A stretch of DNA of 40,851 nucleotides from Candidatus Cloacimonadota bacterium (GCA_021734245.1 JAIPJH010000016.1:1-40851), one strand, 5' to 3'. Positions 15,141-26,460 are shown, numbered from the stretch's first letter. Notes: generated from the letters alone by a model not told the origin. A program made the numbers and translations.

Positions 15141-16151
15141 ATGAAGTTTAAGAATTTATTATTAATTATAATTATAGCTACTCTGACTTTTAGTTGTGCA
15201 AAACCAAACGATCCTGCAAAAGAAAATAATGTTTTGAAGATATTCAATATTCTGGAAACTGGTGGATATGCCTACGATTTTGATGTTTCGGATGAATTGC
15301 TTTTTGCAGCAGAAGACCAACGTGGCTTTTCTATTCATAATTTGGTTTCCGGTAGTATGTATTGCCATGTGGATACACTGTTCGACGATTTTCCAAATCC
15401 GTTTGAGAATGTTCGTAAAATTGCAGGTTCTGTAGATGATGATATTCTTATTGTTTACGAAAGATATGGTAACCCAGCTGCATTGAATATATATGATATT
15501 TCTGATCCTTTCATACCTGAATGGAAAACACAAAATATTTCTCAAACTTCCGATGTACAAAAGATTTTGTTAACTGAGAATCAAAATAATGATCTGGAGA
15601 TTTTTTGGACAAATGATAATTCCTTAAATATTGCCACTTATAATAACACATGGACAAATGAGGCGACTATAGATTTACCAAATACAACGGGTGGAAGTTC
15701 AGTACAAGGTTTTGATTTCAATCAAGATCTTTTTGTTGTTGCAGGTTCTCAGTTTGGGGTTCACATAATCGATAGAAATACAGATGAACTTATTTTAACT
15801 TATGATACAATTGGTGAAGCAGTAGATGTAAAGCTTGTTGACAATCTTGCCTACATTGCGCTCTGGGAAGAAGGTTATCTGCTGTTAGATATCACTGATC
15901 CTGCTGATCCAATTGAGATTCATCAGGAAAATGTGGGTGAAAATATTTATACAGTTGATGTAAAAAATAATAAAATGGTTTTGTCATCTCATACAGGTGG
16001 AGTGCTTTTGTTTGATGTTTTAGATGATACCGAACCAGTGCTTCTGGGAAATCTACGTGAAAGTGATATCGGCTACACATACAAGGCAAATTTTGAAGGC
16101 GATCATATTATAGCTTCAACCAGAACCGGAATAATAATAATCGAATATTAA
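15141..16151 (+). CDS. lipoprotein with LVIVD-type beta-propeller repeats
   Basis: The protein has 336 residues. The N-terminus MKFKNLLLIIIIATLTFSC is a lipoprotein signal with Cys19 as the acylated residue. The body repeats the LVIVD pattern, with phrases such as LNIYDISDPFIPEW, VDNLAYIALWEEGYLLLDIT and DPADPIEIHQENVG, then GVLLFDVLDDTEPVLLG, which suggests a propeller of short blades. The family has no fixed biochemical role; such lipoproteins sit on the cell envelope and probably bind partners. AAGGA lies 6 nt before the ATG. The next gene begins 8 nt after the stop, so this lipoprotein opens the long operon and may be an outer-membrane partner of the C25-like proteins. That link is inference. 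Confidence 0.82.
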   Translation: MKFKNLLLIIIIATLTFSCAKPNDPAKENNVLKIFNILETGGYAYDFDVSDELLFAAEDQRGFSIHNLVSGSMYCHVDTLFDDFPNPFENVRKIAGSVDDDILIVYERYGNPAALNIYDISDPFIPEWKTQNISQTSDVQKILLTENQNNDLEIFWTNDNSLNIATYNNTWTNEATIDLPNTTGGSSVQGFDFNQDLFVVAGSQFGVHIIDRNTDELILTYDTIGEAVDVKLVDNLAYIALWEEGYLLLDITDPADPIEIHQENVGENIYTVDVKNNKMVLSSHTGGVLLFDVLDDTEPVLLGNLRESDIGYTYKANFEGDHIIASTRTGIIIIEY

Positions 16152-16159
16152 GGGGATCA

Positions 16160-19100
16160 ATGAAATATATTATTTATGTATTACTAATAGTATCTTTTTC
16201 AATTCTATCAGCAGAATGGATTGATCTGGATTCAGACAGAACAGAACTTTTTGATCATACTTCCAACGATCTATTTTTGACAAATATTAATTTCAATTTA
16301 GATGGTTATACTACAGAAAAAGTTGTCATTACCGGAGAAGAATTTACTAAAATATCCTATTTTGATGAAGGAAAAACGATGGAATTAGGAAAGCCTGAAT
16401 TTCCCCAGTTCACTCGACTTTATGCAGTTCCCAATTATGGAAAGATCGAACTGGAAATAAACTCTTTTCAAAAAACAGTTCTAAACAATTTTAAGCCATA
16501 CCCCAGCCAGGAAATGGCAGAAGATAAAGAGCGAGATTCATTTTTTATAGATGAGCAATTTTACCTTGGCGAGCAGACATTTCCAACCCGAATTGCCGAA
16601 ATTGGCGAACCTGTTATTCTTAGAGATATCCGTTTAGTCCCTGTTACAATTAATGCCTTCCAGTACAATTCTTCTACTAATGAGATAATAATTTATAATA
16701 ATGTCGATGTAACAGTTTCCTGCGATCCAACAGAAACTGGAATAAATGAAAAAAGAAATCAAAAACAGCTTTCCAGAACTTTTGAACCAATCTATTCATC
16801 AACAATTCAAAACTATGATTTGATAACTTCAAATCGAGATGATGACTATCAACAACCCTGCATTCTATTTATTTATCTAAATGACAATTCTGTTCTTTCT
16901 ACTTTGGAATATCTGAGCAACTGGAAAAAAGAGATGGGTTATGAAGTTCATATCGCCAGCACAAGTGCAACAGGAACAGGTACCAGTTCAATAAAAAACT
17001 ATATCCAAAATGCTTATGATAACTGGACGAATCCACCCGAATTCGTAGCAATTCTGGGTGATGCGATCGGACAATATTCGATTCCAACCTATTTCGAAAA
17101 CTGGTCTGGTTATAATGGCGAGGGAGATCATCCTTACAGTCAGCTGGAAGGAAATGATATTCTGGCAGATGTAATTCTTGGAAGAATGTCTTTTGAAAGC
17201 ATTAATGAACTGCAAACGATTGTTTCAAAAATCCTTGGATATGAGAAAACTCCTTTCATGGCAAATACCGGTTGGTATGATAAAGCATTGATGGTGGGAG
17301 ATCCAAGTTCTTCGGGTCCTTCCTGTATTTTTACCAAACAATCTATTGTGGAAATGATGAGTTATTATGCACCAAACATTGATTGTGAAGAAGTGTATGG
17401 AGGCAGTTTCAGTAGTCAGATGACAACTTGGTTGAATACAGGTGTCTCATATTTCAATTATCGAGGCTATCTGGGAATGAGTGGCTTTGGCAATAGCGAA
17501 ATCAACAATCTTTCCAATAACTTTATGTTGCCATTTGCAGTAATAATGACATGTGGAACTGGAAGTTTTGCCTTAGAAACCGCCCGTTCGGAGGTGTTTA
17601 TTCGAGCTGGAACTCCCACCAATCAAAAAGGTGCAATTGCTGCGGTAGGAACTGCCACCTGGGGAACTCATACCACTTTCAATAATTGCGTGGATCTGGG
17701 AACGTATTACGGACTTTTTGCCGATAAAATCTACAATCCTGGCGGAGCCTTGCTAAAGGGAAAACTTCATCTTTACAATAGTTTTCCGAATAATCCTTCC
17801 AATAAAGTAAATATATTTTCTCACTGGAATACAATGATGGGAGATCCGAGTGTTCATTTGTGGACTGGAGTTCCTCAGAATATTACTGCTACTTACAATG
17901 ACGAATTAAACGTGGGAACGAACTTTATAGAAGTTCTTGTAGAGGATGAATTTGGACTGCCGGTCGAAAATGCCTGGGTTTGTGCTCTTTCTGATGATGG
18001 CAATATTTCTGTGAATGGACTTACTTCTGAAGATGGTTACATTTATCTGGAAAATGAATTTGATAATACTTCTTTTACTTTAACGATTACAGCTCATAAT
18101 TTTATTCCACATCAGGATGAAATTGATGTAGTCAATTCTACTGTTTTTGTGAACGTAGATGATTATAATATTGATGATGATAATACTGGAACATCCGGTG
18201 GAAATAATGATGGTTTGATAAATCCTGGTGAGGATATAGAACTTGGTGTGGATCTGCATAATTTTGGTTCAGGAACTGCTAATTCTGTTACCGGAACCAT
18301 TTCTTCTCCGAATACCAATATCACGATAACTGATGCTCAGGAAGATTTTGGAAATATTGCTGCTGGATCTACACAAAGCAGCGCAGACGATTTTGATTTT
18401 AACGTTGCTGAAAATACTTTAGGTGGAACTGAAATTCAACTTGATCTGGTAATTGAAGATAACAGCGGCAACAGCTGGATCGATCATCTTTTCCTGCCGG
18501 TGGATGGCATAAATCTTTATGTAAGTGATTATACGATCGATGATACGAATGGAATCTGGGAACCTGGTGAAACTGTAGATTTGATCGTAACTTTATTCAA
18601 TACTGGCAGCATTGCTGCAACTGGACTTCAGGGAGAAATTTTCTGTGATGATCCAGGTATCAGTTTCATTGATAGTTTGGGAACATTTGAAACTATTCAG
18701 CCGGGAAGTGAAGGCGATAATGATTTTGATAGGTTTGAGATATCTGCCAGTGATGATGCTATTAATGGATCTCAAGTTACTTTTAATCTATTTCTTACAG
18801 ACTCCAATGGTTTTGAACAAACCATAAACCTGATAGTTGATTTAGGAACTGTAACTGTAAGCGATCCATTAGGACCAGATGCTTATGGTTATTTTGCTTA
18901 TGATAGTGGCGATTCTTCTTACGATCTGGCTCCGGTTTACAGCTGGATCGAGATCGATCCAAATTATGGTGGTTCAGGAACGAATTTGAATTTGAATGAT
19001 AACGGCGATACTGGAGATGTAACAGATGTGGCAATGCCCTTCGAGTTTAATTTTTATGGTTACAATTACGATTTAATCTCTGTTTGCAGCAATGGCTGGA

Positions 19101-21427
19101 TTGCTCCAGGTGGTTCGGAACAAGCTTCCTTTATGAATACGAATATTCCCGCTCCTCATGGGCCAAATCCTATGATAGCTGTCTTCTGGGATGACTTGAA
19201 AAATGGTAATGGGGATGTTTTCTATTATTACGATACATCGATGCACATTTTTATCGTAGAATGGTCACGAATGCAATCCGATTGGAATAATTCAGAAGAA
19301 ACTTTCCAGGTAATGATTTTTGATCCCGATTATTATCCAACTCAGTCTGGAGATGCGGAAATTATTATGCAATATCACACGATAAGTAATTCCAGCGTTG
19401 GAAGTTACAGCGGCGGGGTGCAACACGGTCAATATGCCACTGTAGGTTTGGAAGACCAGACAAGTTTTGTAGGACTTGGTTACACTTACAACAACAGTTA
19501 TCCTACGGCAGCGATGACGTTGCAAAACGAAATGTCGATTAAATTCACGACTGTTGGTGGAGGAGCAATGTCACCTCCAATTTTGCAATTAAGTCAAACA
19601 AGTTTTGATTTTATTGTACAGCCTGGCAATACTTCAACTCAATCTTTGGATATTACAAATATCGGAGAAGCAAATCTTATCTACAGTTTTTCCAAAGTAT
19701 ATCAAAATATATTTGATAATTCACGCAATCAAGGCGGACCTGATAATTACGGTTATGTCTGGTACGACAGCAATGAACCTGGTGGACCTGAATATAATTG
19801 GCGCGATATTTCTGGGTTGGGAACAGCTGTTACATTCCCACACAATGATGAAGGAACCGATCTGATGCCGATCGGGTTTGATTTCGATTTTTACGGAACT
19901 ATCTATTCTCAATTCCGTATCAATCCAAATGGCTGGATCGGATTTGGTGATGATAACACAGAATGGACGAACACATCACTTCCCGATATCGATGCACCAA
20001 GACCTGCTATTATGGGTTTCTGGGATGACCTTAATCCCCTGGAAGGCGGAGATGTTTATTATTATAGCACATCCGATAGTTTAGTTGTCTGGTTTGATGA
20101 TGTAATACATTATGTTGGTAATAATAACGGCACTTACGATTTTGAAATGATAATTTATGCCAATGGTGAAATGCTTTTTCAATATCGAGAGGTTTCGGGA
20201 GATATCGATACAGCAACAATTGGACTTCAGAATGACGATGCCACTGATGCTCTCTTGATTTCTTACAATACAAATTATGTGCAAAATGAACTGGCAATCG
20301 GCATCAAGAAAGTTGACGATTGGCTGAATGCATTACCTGTGAGTGGTTTTGTGATGCAGAATGAAACAGCTACAGTAGACATCATTGCCGATGCAGAAGA
20401 TTTAACAGCAGGAACTTTTTATTGTGACTTGATATTGACGACCAACGATCCAGATGCACAATCCACGTTAATTCCAGTGCAAATGCTGGTCTCTGCCGAT
20501 TTTCCTCAAATCGAACTTTCACAATATAGTTTTGATTTTGGAACGGTTTATCCTGGCGAACCTGTTCAAGATACTTTAACGGTTACAAATCTGGGAAATC
20601 AAATTCTCAGTGTTTCCGATATTACGACAGATCTGGCTGAGTATTCCGTTGATATTACCAATTTTGATTTGAATTCGGGACAATCTCAGGATGTTGTAAT
20701 TACATTTGAAGTTCAAGATAATTCTACCTATGACGGAATTTTAACTGTGTTCAGTAATGATCCGATCAATGGGGAAGAAACGGTCGATCTTAATGGAGAT
20801 TCCATCTATCCGATTTGCGGTTTCGATCCTACTCATTTTGATTTTGGTGAAGTTGATTTGAATGAAGAGGTTACAGATACGCTCATGGTCGAAAACACCG
20901 GTTTTGAGAATTTAGTAGTTTCAGATATCACGAACCTGAATAATGTCTTCACAATATCACCGACAAATTTTGTGGTTGCCCCAGATGAAGCGGCAGAAGT
21001 TTATATCTCGTTTACGCCGGAAGCAGAAATTGAATATGCCGATACTCTGTGGTTCAGCGTGAATGATGATGCGATATTCAGTACTTTATCGATTGTAACT
21101 TTGCTTGGAGAAGGAATTATCAATGTGAACGCAGGGGATATAATTCCAACGGTAACACAAGTTGCTCAGAATTATCCCAATCCGTTCAATCCTGCTACTC
21201 GGATAAATTATTCGATCAGCCAGGCTTGCGATGTGAAAATTGTTGTTTATAATATAAAAGGTAAAAGAGTTAAAACTCTGGTTCAAGATTTCCATGAACC
21301 ACAAAATTATTCTGTGGTCTGGCAGGGAAAAGACGATAATGGAAAACACGTTTCCAGCGGGGTTTATTTCTACAAATTTGAAGCAGGGAAGGTTAAGAAA
21401 ATCCAAAAAATGTTATTATTAAAATAG
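16160..21427 (+). CDS. giant secreted C25 (gingipain)-like protein, paralogue 1
   Basis: The protein has 1755 residues; signal peptide 1-18 (MKYIIYVLLIVSFSILSA). Residues ~19-230 resemble the C25 propeptide (KPEFPQFTRLYAVPNYG). The C25-like domain is at ~232-572: EFVAILGDA, GDHPYSQLEGNDILAD, VILGRMSF, then IMTCGTGSFA with candidate nucleophile C465. Where gingipains have the catalytic His after Tyr-x-Gly, this protein reads YRGY, so the residue is Y437. After it come two CARDB-like modules (~670-900), two PF-F-FYG/SNGWI modules (~900-1135 and ~1193-1392), three ASH-like choice-of-anchor segments (near 1142, 1450 and 1552) and the sorting tail from ~1668 (NYPNPFNPATRINY to KKMLLLK). It is probably a cell-surface or secreted protease or pseudoprotease. 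AGGGGAT lies 2 nt before the ATG. Confidence 0.85.
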   Translation: MKYIIYVLLIVSFSILSAEWIDLDSDRTELFDHTSNDLFLTNINFNLDGYTTEKVVITGEEFTKISYFDEGKTMELGKPEFPQFTRLYAVPNYGKIELEINSFQKTVLNNFKPYPSQEMAEDKERDSFFIDEQFYLGEQTFPTRIAEIGEPVILRDIRLVPVTINAFQYNSSTNEIIIYNNVDVTVSCDPTETGINEKRNQKQLSRTFEPIYSSTIQNYDLITSNRDDDYQQPCILFIYLNDNSVLSTLEYLSNWKKEMGYEVHIASTSATGTGTSSIKNYIQNAYDNWTNPPEFVAILGDAIGQYSIPTYFENWSGYNGEGDHPYSQLEGNDILADVILGRMSFESINELQTIVSKILGYEKTPFMANTGWYDKALMVGDPSSSGPSCIFTKQSIVEMMSYYAPNIDCEEVYGGSFSSQMTTWLNTGVSYFNYRGYLGMSGFGNSEINNLSNNFMLPFAVIMTCGTGSFALETARSEVFIRAGTPTNQKGAIAAVGTATWGTHTTFNNCVDLGTYYGLFADKIYNPGGALLKGKLHLYNSFPNNPSNKVNIFSHWNTMMGDPSVHLWTGVPQNITATYNDELNVGTNFIEVLVEDEFGLPVENAWVCALSDDGNISVNGLTSEDGYIYLENEFDNTSFTLTITAHNFIPHQDEIDVVNSTVFVNVDDYNIDDDNTGTSGGNNDGLINPGEDIELGVDLHNFGSGTANSVTGTISSPNTNITITDAQEDFGNIAAGSTQSSADDFDFNVAENTLGGTEIQLDLVIEDNSGNSWIDHLFLPVDGINLYVSDYTIDDTNGIWEPGETVDLIVTLFNTGSIAATGLQGEIFCDDPGISFIDSLGTFETIQPGSEGDNDFDRFEISASDDAINGSQVTFNLFLTDSNGFEQTINLIVDLGTVTVSDPLGPDAYGYFAYDSGDSSYDLAPVYSWIEIDPNYGGSGTNLNLNDNGDTGDVTDVAMPFEFNFYGYNYDLISVCSNGWIAPGGSEQASFMNTNIPAPHGPNPMIAVFWDDLKNGNGDVFYYYDTSMHIFIVEWSRMQSDWNNSEETFQVMIFDPDYYPTQSGDAEIIMQYHTISNSSVGSYSGGVQHGQYATVGLEDQTSFVGLGYTYNNSYPTAAMTLQNEMSIKFTTVGGGAMSPPILQLSQTSFDFIVQPGNTSTQSLDITNIGEANLIYSFSKVYQNIFDNSRNQGGPDNYGYVWYDSNEPGGPEYNWRDISGLGTAVTFPHNDEGTDLMPIGFDFDFYGTIYSQFRINPNGWIGFGDDNTEWTNTSLPDIDAPRPAIMGFWDDLNPLEGGDVYYYSTSDSLVVWFDDVIHYVGNNNGTYDFEMIIYANGEMLFQYREVSGDIDTATIGLQNDDATDALLISYNTNYVQNELAIGIKKVDDWLNALPVSGFVMQNETATVDIIADAEDLTAGTFYCDLILTTNDPDAQSTLIPVQMLVSADFPQIELSQYSFDFGTVYPGEPVQDTLTVTNLGNQILSVSDITTDLAEYSVDITNFDLNSGQSQDVVITFEVQDNSTYDGILTVFSNDPINGEETVDLNGDSIYPICGFDPTHFDFGEVDLNEEVTDTLMVENTGFENLVVSDITNLNNVFTISPTNFVVAPDEAAEVYISFTPEAEIEYADTLWFSVNDDAIFSTLSIVTLLGEGIINVNAGDIIPTVTQVAQNYPNPFNPATRINYSISQACDVKIVVYNIKGKRVKTLVQDFHEPQNYSVVWQGKDDNGKHVSSGVYFYKFEAGKVKKIQKMLLLK

Positions 21428-21455
21428 TTTAAAAAATAGCGGGGAGTTAAGTTAG

Positions 21456-24400
21456 ATGAAAATTAAATTGGGATTGATTTGTGTATTAATATTTGGAATC
21501 AGTTTTCTTTCAGCAGAATGGATAACTGTATCTGAAATTGGAAAAAGTGAAATTTTTACGCACCGATCTCTTGGATTGGAGCAAACGGAAATTGAATTTA
21601 ACCTGGATGGATATGAAATGGAAGAGATAGAAGTGGATGGTGAAACTTACCAGAAAATTTCTTATTTCAATGAAGGGAAATTTCTGGATGTTGGTTTTCC
21701 TGATCTACCAAGATTTACCAGAATGTATGCTATTCCGGATATTGGAAATGTATCTTTTGAAATAAATAAAATGGAAGAAAAAACAGAAGACGATATTTAT
21801 GCCTATCCAATACAGGAATTACGCAGCGAGAGCCAACCTCAGGATCTTTCTTTTATGAAAGATGAAAGCTTCTATAATAGTAATGATGTTTTTCCACAGA
21901 ATATAATAGAAATAGGTAAACCTGTAATCTTTCGAGATATTAGAGTAGTACAAGTTACAATAAATCCTTTCCAATATAATGCTGCAAACAGGTCTCTAAA
22001 TGTCATCGAAAACCTTGAACTAACTATAACGACAGATAATTCTACTCATTGCACAAATCCCATAAATAGTGATAAAAAACTTTCTCGATCTTTCGAGAAT
22101 CTTTATAAATCGGTTGTTCATAATTACGAAGAAGTTACAGCTAATACCGATGATGGTTTTCAGGATCCCTGTATTTTATTTATTTATCCAAACAACGTTA
22201 CAAATCTTGTTGATAATCTTACATATCTCACAGATTGGAAAACTCAGATGGGTTATGAAGTTCATGCAGTAAGCACGTCTGAAACAGGAGCAGGTTCCTC
22301 CAGTATAAAAAATTATATTCAGGATGCTTATGATAACTGGAGCAATCCTCCGGAATTTATCTGCCTGGTTGGCGATGCCAACGGTTCGATCAGTATTCCC
22401 ACTTTCTTTGAAACATATTCCGGTTATGGCGGTGAAGGTGATCATCCCTACACTCAATTGGAAGGTAACGATATTTTGGCCGATGCCATGATCGGACGCT
22501 TATCTGTAAGTTCAATCACCGAATTACAAACTGTAATTGCAAAAATTTTAAATTATGAGAAAAATCCTTTTCTGCAAAATACAGATTGGTACGATAAAGC
22601 TGTGATGGTTGGTGATCCAAGTACTTCAGGCTCATCTTGTATTTATACAAAGCAATTCATCAAAGAAACGATCGATTATAATGCACCAAATATTGAAAGC
22701 GATGAATATTACAATGGAGGTTATTCCAGCGGAATGACCACCTGCCTGAATAACGGAGTTTCCTATTTTAATTATAGAGGATACATTGGAATGAGTAGCT
22801 TCGGGAATTCCAATATTAATAGTCTTAATAATGGTTTTATGCTGCCTTTTGCTGTATTGATAACCTGTGATACAGGTTCTTTTGCTTCCAGCTATGGAAC
22901 TGCTCGAACCGAAACATTTCTGCGGGCAGGTTCTCCGACTTCTCCCAAAGGAGCACTTGTTGCAATTGGAACTGCAACATCAGGAACCCACACGACTTTT
23001 AATAATGCAGTAGATGCCGGTACTTATTACGGAGTTTTTGTCGATCATATCTACAATCCCGGCGGAGCCTTGCTGCGCGGTAAACTTCATCTTTTCAATA
23101 GTTTCCCTTCAAATCCTTTCAATCGAGTAAATATTTTTTCGCATTGGACTAATTTGATGGGTGATCCGTCTGTAAAACTTTGGACAGGAGTACCACAACC
23201 TTTAACTGTAAATTACGAAGATCAAATAAATGTCGGACAAAATTACCTGGAAGTAACGGTGACTGATGACAGTGCCGATCCAGTAGAAAATGCCTGGGTT
23301 TGCGCCTTAATGGGTGATGATGTTTTTGAGCGTGATTATACTGATGCTGATGGAAAGGTTTTTCTGCAAATTGATTCTTCTATTCCAGGCACAGCAGACC
23401 TTACAGTAACAGCTCATAATTATATTCCACATCTTGGTAGTTTTGATGTGATTGAAGCAACTGAATTCATTAATGTGGAAAACTGGCTTATCGATGATGA
23501 TAACAACGGTACATCTGCTGGAAATGATAATGACATTATCAATCCCGGCGAAACAATAGAATTAAATGTGGGCTTAAAAAACTACGGAACTCAAAGCGTT
23601 AGTGATGTTACGGCAACACTCAGCTCCGATAATGATTTTATCACAATTACCGATGATGAAGAAACTTATGGCAGCATTGCAGCTGGAAACATGAATTTTG
23701 CTTCGGATGACTTTGATTTTGAAGTTGCAGAAAATGTGTTGGGAGGAACCGAAATCCAATTTGATGTTACAATCGAAGATGGGAGCTCCAATCAGTGGGA
23801 AGATCATATTTTTCTGGCTGTGGAAGGTGCAAATTTATATGTAAGCGCTTATCAGATAGATGATAGCAATGGAATTCTCGATCCCGGAAATACAGCGGAA
23901 GTTATTGTTACACTCTTCAATACTGGCTCAGTGGCGATTTCAGGTTTGCAGGGAATGCTTTCTTGCGATCATAATTATATTACCCTGGAAGACAGCTTGG
24001 CAAATTTTGAGACTATTCAGGCAGGTCAGGAAGGTGATAACGATGCTGATCGTTTTGAGATAACTTTAGATCTGCATGCTATTGCCGGATCACAAATTCC
24101 ATTTGATATTAATTTGACTAATACCGATGGATTTGAACAAAATGTTTCTTTTCTGATCGACGTTGGCACTGTAACAACCAGCGATCCTTTAGGTCCTGAT
24201 TCTTATGGATATTATGCCTATGACAGCACAGACGAAACGTACGATCAAGCGCCGATCTATGATTGGATCGAGATCGATCCCGCTTCTGGTGGCAACGGAA
24301 TTTCTATTCCTCTTAACGATTTTGGAGACGAAGGTGATGTAGCTGATGTAACAATGCCGTTCAATTTCAATTTTTATGGCGTAAATTATGATATGCTCTC

Positions 24401-26438
24401 GGTTTGCTCAAATGGCTGGATCGCTCCCGGCGGCTCTACTCAGGGTTCTTTTATGAACAGTCAGATTCCTGCTCCGCAAGGACCTTCTCCGATGATAGCT
24501 CCTTTCTGGGATGATCTGGTGGTAAATTCTGGTGATGTTTTCTATTATCATGATACATTTAATCATGCTTTCATTATTGAATGGAGCAATGTTACAACGG
24601 ATTTTGCCAATTCTCCTGAAACTTTCCAGGTGCTCATTTATGATCCTTCTGTCTATCCAACTCCTTCTGGAGATGCTGTGATTGTCTTCCAATACGAAAC
24701 GGTTAATAATACCAGTACAGGAAACTACAGCGGATATCCTATGCAGCACGGGCAATATGCAACTGTTGGTTTGGAAGATCACACTGGTACTCGAGGACTG
24801 GAATATACCTATAATAATACATATCCGACTGCAGCCGCAACTTTGCAGAACGAAATGGCAATAAAGTTTACGACCGAAGGCGGCGGAGCTCAAGCACCTC
24901 CGGTTTTAGATTTAAATCAATATAATTTCGATTTCCTTTTATCGCCGGGAACTTCAGAAACTCAAGTTATGGAAATAACTAATCTTGGCGAAGCTAATCT
25001 GATCTATTCCATAGAAAAAAGTTATGTCGGATATTCCGATGAAACTGGTCGCGGGCATGGCGGACCTGATAATTATGGTTATGAATGGTTCGACAGCGAT
25101 GAAGTAAATGGACCTCAATACAACTGGAGAGACATTGTAGGCATTGGAACCGAAGTAACTTTTAGCGGCAGCAATACAGGAACAGATCTCATGCCGATCG
25201 GTTTTGATTTCTATTTTTATGGAACCTATTATTCCGATTTCCGTATAAATCCGAATGGCTGGATAGGCTTTGGTGATGATACAGATGAAATGAATAATTT
25301 ATCTCTTCCGCATCCCTGGGCACCAAATCCTGCCATTATGCCTTTCTGGGACAATCTTGATCCCATGCTGGGCGGAAATGTTTATTATTTCAGCTCTTCC
25401 GATAGTTTGGTGGTCTGGTTCAATGATCTGGAACATGCTGCCGGAAATTATAGTGGAACTTATGATTTCCAGGTGATCCTGTATTCCAATGGTGACATTG
25501 TGTTCCAATACAGAAATATGACGGGAGATACAAATTCTGCTACCATCGGAGTTCAGGAATTTGATGCTGATGATGCTCTGCAGATAACTTATAACGGAGA
25601 TTATGTGCAAAATGAATTTGCTGTAATAATAAAGAAAATAGTGGATTGGTGCAATATTTCTCCAACTTATGGCTACATAGAACAAGGGCAGACTCACAAT
25701 ATAGATATCGATGTTTCAGCTGAAGAATTGATCCCCGACAACTTTACATGTCATCTCATTATCACAACAAACGATCCTGATAACACAACAGTTTCAGTGC
25801 CTGTGAATTTATATGTTTCCGATGCTTTTCCACATATCCAGGTTTCCGATGATGAAATTGATTTTGGTGAAGTACTAATTAATGATATTGCTACAGAAAC
25901 AATATCAATAATGAATACGGGAACGGAAATTCTGCAGATCATCAATATTACAAGCGATAATGACGCTTTCTATGTCGATGAAACTTCTCTTGCGATTGGA
26001 GCAAGTGGTTCAGAAGAACTTGATATTCATTTCTCACCTGACCAGACAGGATTATATCTGGGAACGCTGACAATATTCAGTAACGATTTTGTTCACCCGG
26101 AACTGGAAATTGAACTTTTTGGTGAAGGTACAGAAACAGGTGTAAATGATATAATTCCTGCCATTACAAAAATTGATCAGAATTTTCCAAATCCTTTCAA
26201 TCCAACTACGAATATCCAATTTTCTCTGGCAGAAAGCGGCAAAGTGTCGCTGGTGGTTTACAATCTGAAGGGAGAGAAAGTGAAATCTCTGGTTGACGAA
26301 ATATTGGAACCAAAAATCTATACAGTTCTTTGGAATGGTGAAGATGAAGGTGGAAAACAGGTTTCCAGTGGAATTTATTTTTATAATTTCAAAACTGGAA
26401 CAAAAAATGTAACAAAAAAAATGATATTAATAAAATAA
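21456..26438 (+). CDS. giant secreted C25 (gingipain)-like protein, paralogue 2
   Basis: The protein has 1660 residues and is a tandem paralogue of the preceding gene with the same domain order. Signal peptide 1-20 ends FLSA. The C25-like domain is at ~237-577 with GDHPYTQLEGND, MIGRLSV and ITCDTGSFA (C471). The His position is again Tyr (YRGY, Y443), with the same 28-residue spacing to Cys as in paralogue 1. CARDB-like modules, two SNGWI/NPNGWIGFG modules and two ASH-like segments (near 1150 and 1462) follow. One ASH-like unit fewer explains most of the 95-residue length difference. The tail from ~1573 reads NFPNPFNPTTNIQFSL and ends KKMILIK. GGGGAG lies upstream with a rather long 9-nt gap to the ATG. 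Confidence 0.85.
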   Translation: MKIKLGLICVLIFGISFLSAEWITVSEIGKSEIFTHRSLGLEQTEIEFNLDGYEMEEIEVDGETYQKISYFNEGKFLDVGFPDLPRFTRMYAIPDIGNVSFEINKMEEKTEDDIYAYPIQELRSESQPQDLSFMKDESFYNSNDVFPQNIIEIGKPVIFRDIRVVQVTINPFQYNAANRSLNVIENLELTITTDNSTHCTNPINSDKKLSRSFENLYKSVVHNYEEVTANTDDGFQDPCILFIYPNNVTNLVDNLTYLTDWKTQMGYEVHAVSTSETGAGSSSIKNYIQDAYDNWSNPPEFICLVGDANGSISIPTFFETYSGYGGEGDHPYTQLEGNDILADAMIGRLSVSSITELQTVIAKILNYEKNPFLQNTDWYDKAVMVGDPSTSGSSCIYTKQFIKETIDYNAPNIESDEYYNGGYSSGMTTCLNNGVSYFNYRGYIGMSSFGNSNINSLNNGFMLPFAVLITCDTGSFASSYGTARTETFLRAGSPTSPKGALVAIGTATSGTHTTFNNAVDAGTYYGVFVDHIYNPGGALLRGKLHLFNSFPSNPFNRVNIFSHWTNLMGDPSVKLWTGVPQPLTVNYEDQINVGQNYLEVTVTDDSADPVENAWVCALMGDDVFERDYTDADGKVFLQIDSSIPGTADLTVTAHNYIPHLGSFDVIEATEFINVENWLIDDDNNGTSAGNDNDIINPGETIELNVGLKNYGTQSVSDVTATLSSDNDFITITDDEETYGSIAAGNMNFASDDFDFEVAENVLGGTEIQFDVTIEDGSSNQWEDHIFLAVEGANLYVSAYQIDDSNGILDPGNTAEVIVTLFNTGSVAISGLQGMLSCDHNYITLEDSLANFETIQAGQEGDNDADRFEITLDLHAIAGSQIPFDINLTNTDGFEQNVSFLIDVGTVTTSDPLGPDSYGYYAYDSTDETYDQAPIYDWIEIDPASGGNGISIPLNDFGDEGDVADVTMPFNFNFYGVNYDMLSVCSNGWIAPGGSTQGSFMNSQIPAPQGPSPMIAPFWDDLVVNSGDVFYYHDTFNHAFIIEWSNVTTDFANSPETFQVLIYDPSVYPTPSGDAVIVFQYETVNNTSTGNYSGYPMQHGQYATVGLEDHTGTRGLEYTYNNTYPTAAATLQNEMAIKFTTEGGGAQAPPVLDLNQYNFDFLLSPGTSETQVMEITNLGEANLIYSIEKSYVGYSDETGRGHGGPDNYGYEWFDSDEVNGPQYNWRDIVGIGTEVTFSGSNTGTDLMPIGFDFYFYGTYYSDFRINPNGWIGFGDDTDEMNNLSLPHPWAPNPAIMPFWDNLDPMLGGNVYYFSSSDSLVVWFNDLEHAAGNYSGTYDFQVILYSNGDIVFQYRNMTGDTNSATIGVQEFDADDALQITYNGDYVQNEFAVIIKKIVDWCNISPTYGYIEQGQTHNIDIDVSAEELIPDNFTCHLIITTNDPDNTTVSVPVNLYVSDAFPHIQVSDDEIDFGEVLINDIATETISIMNTGTEILQIINITSDNDAFYVDETSLAIGASGSEELDIHFSPDQTGLYLGTLTIFSNDFVHPELEIELFGEGTETGVNDIIPAITKIDQNFPNPFNPTTNIQFSLAESGKVSLVVYNLKGEKVKSLVDEILEPKIYTVLWNGEDEGGKQVSSGIYFYNFKTGTKNVTKKMILIK

Positions 26439-26460
26439 AAGATAGATATGGAGTAAAAAA

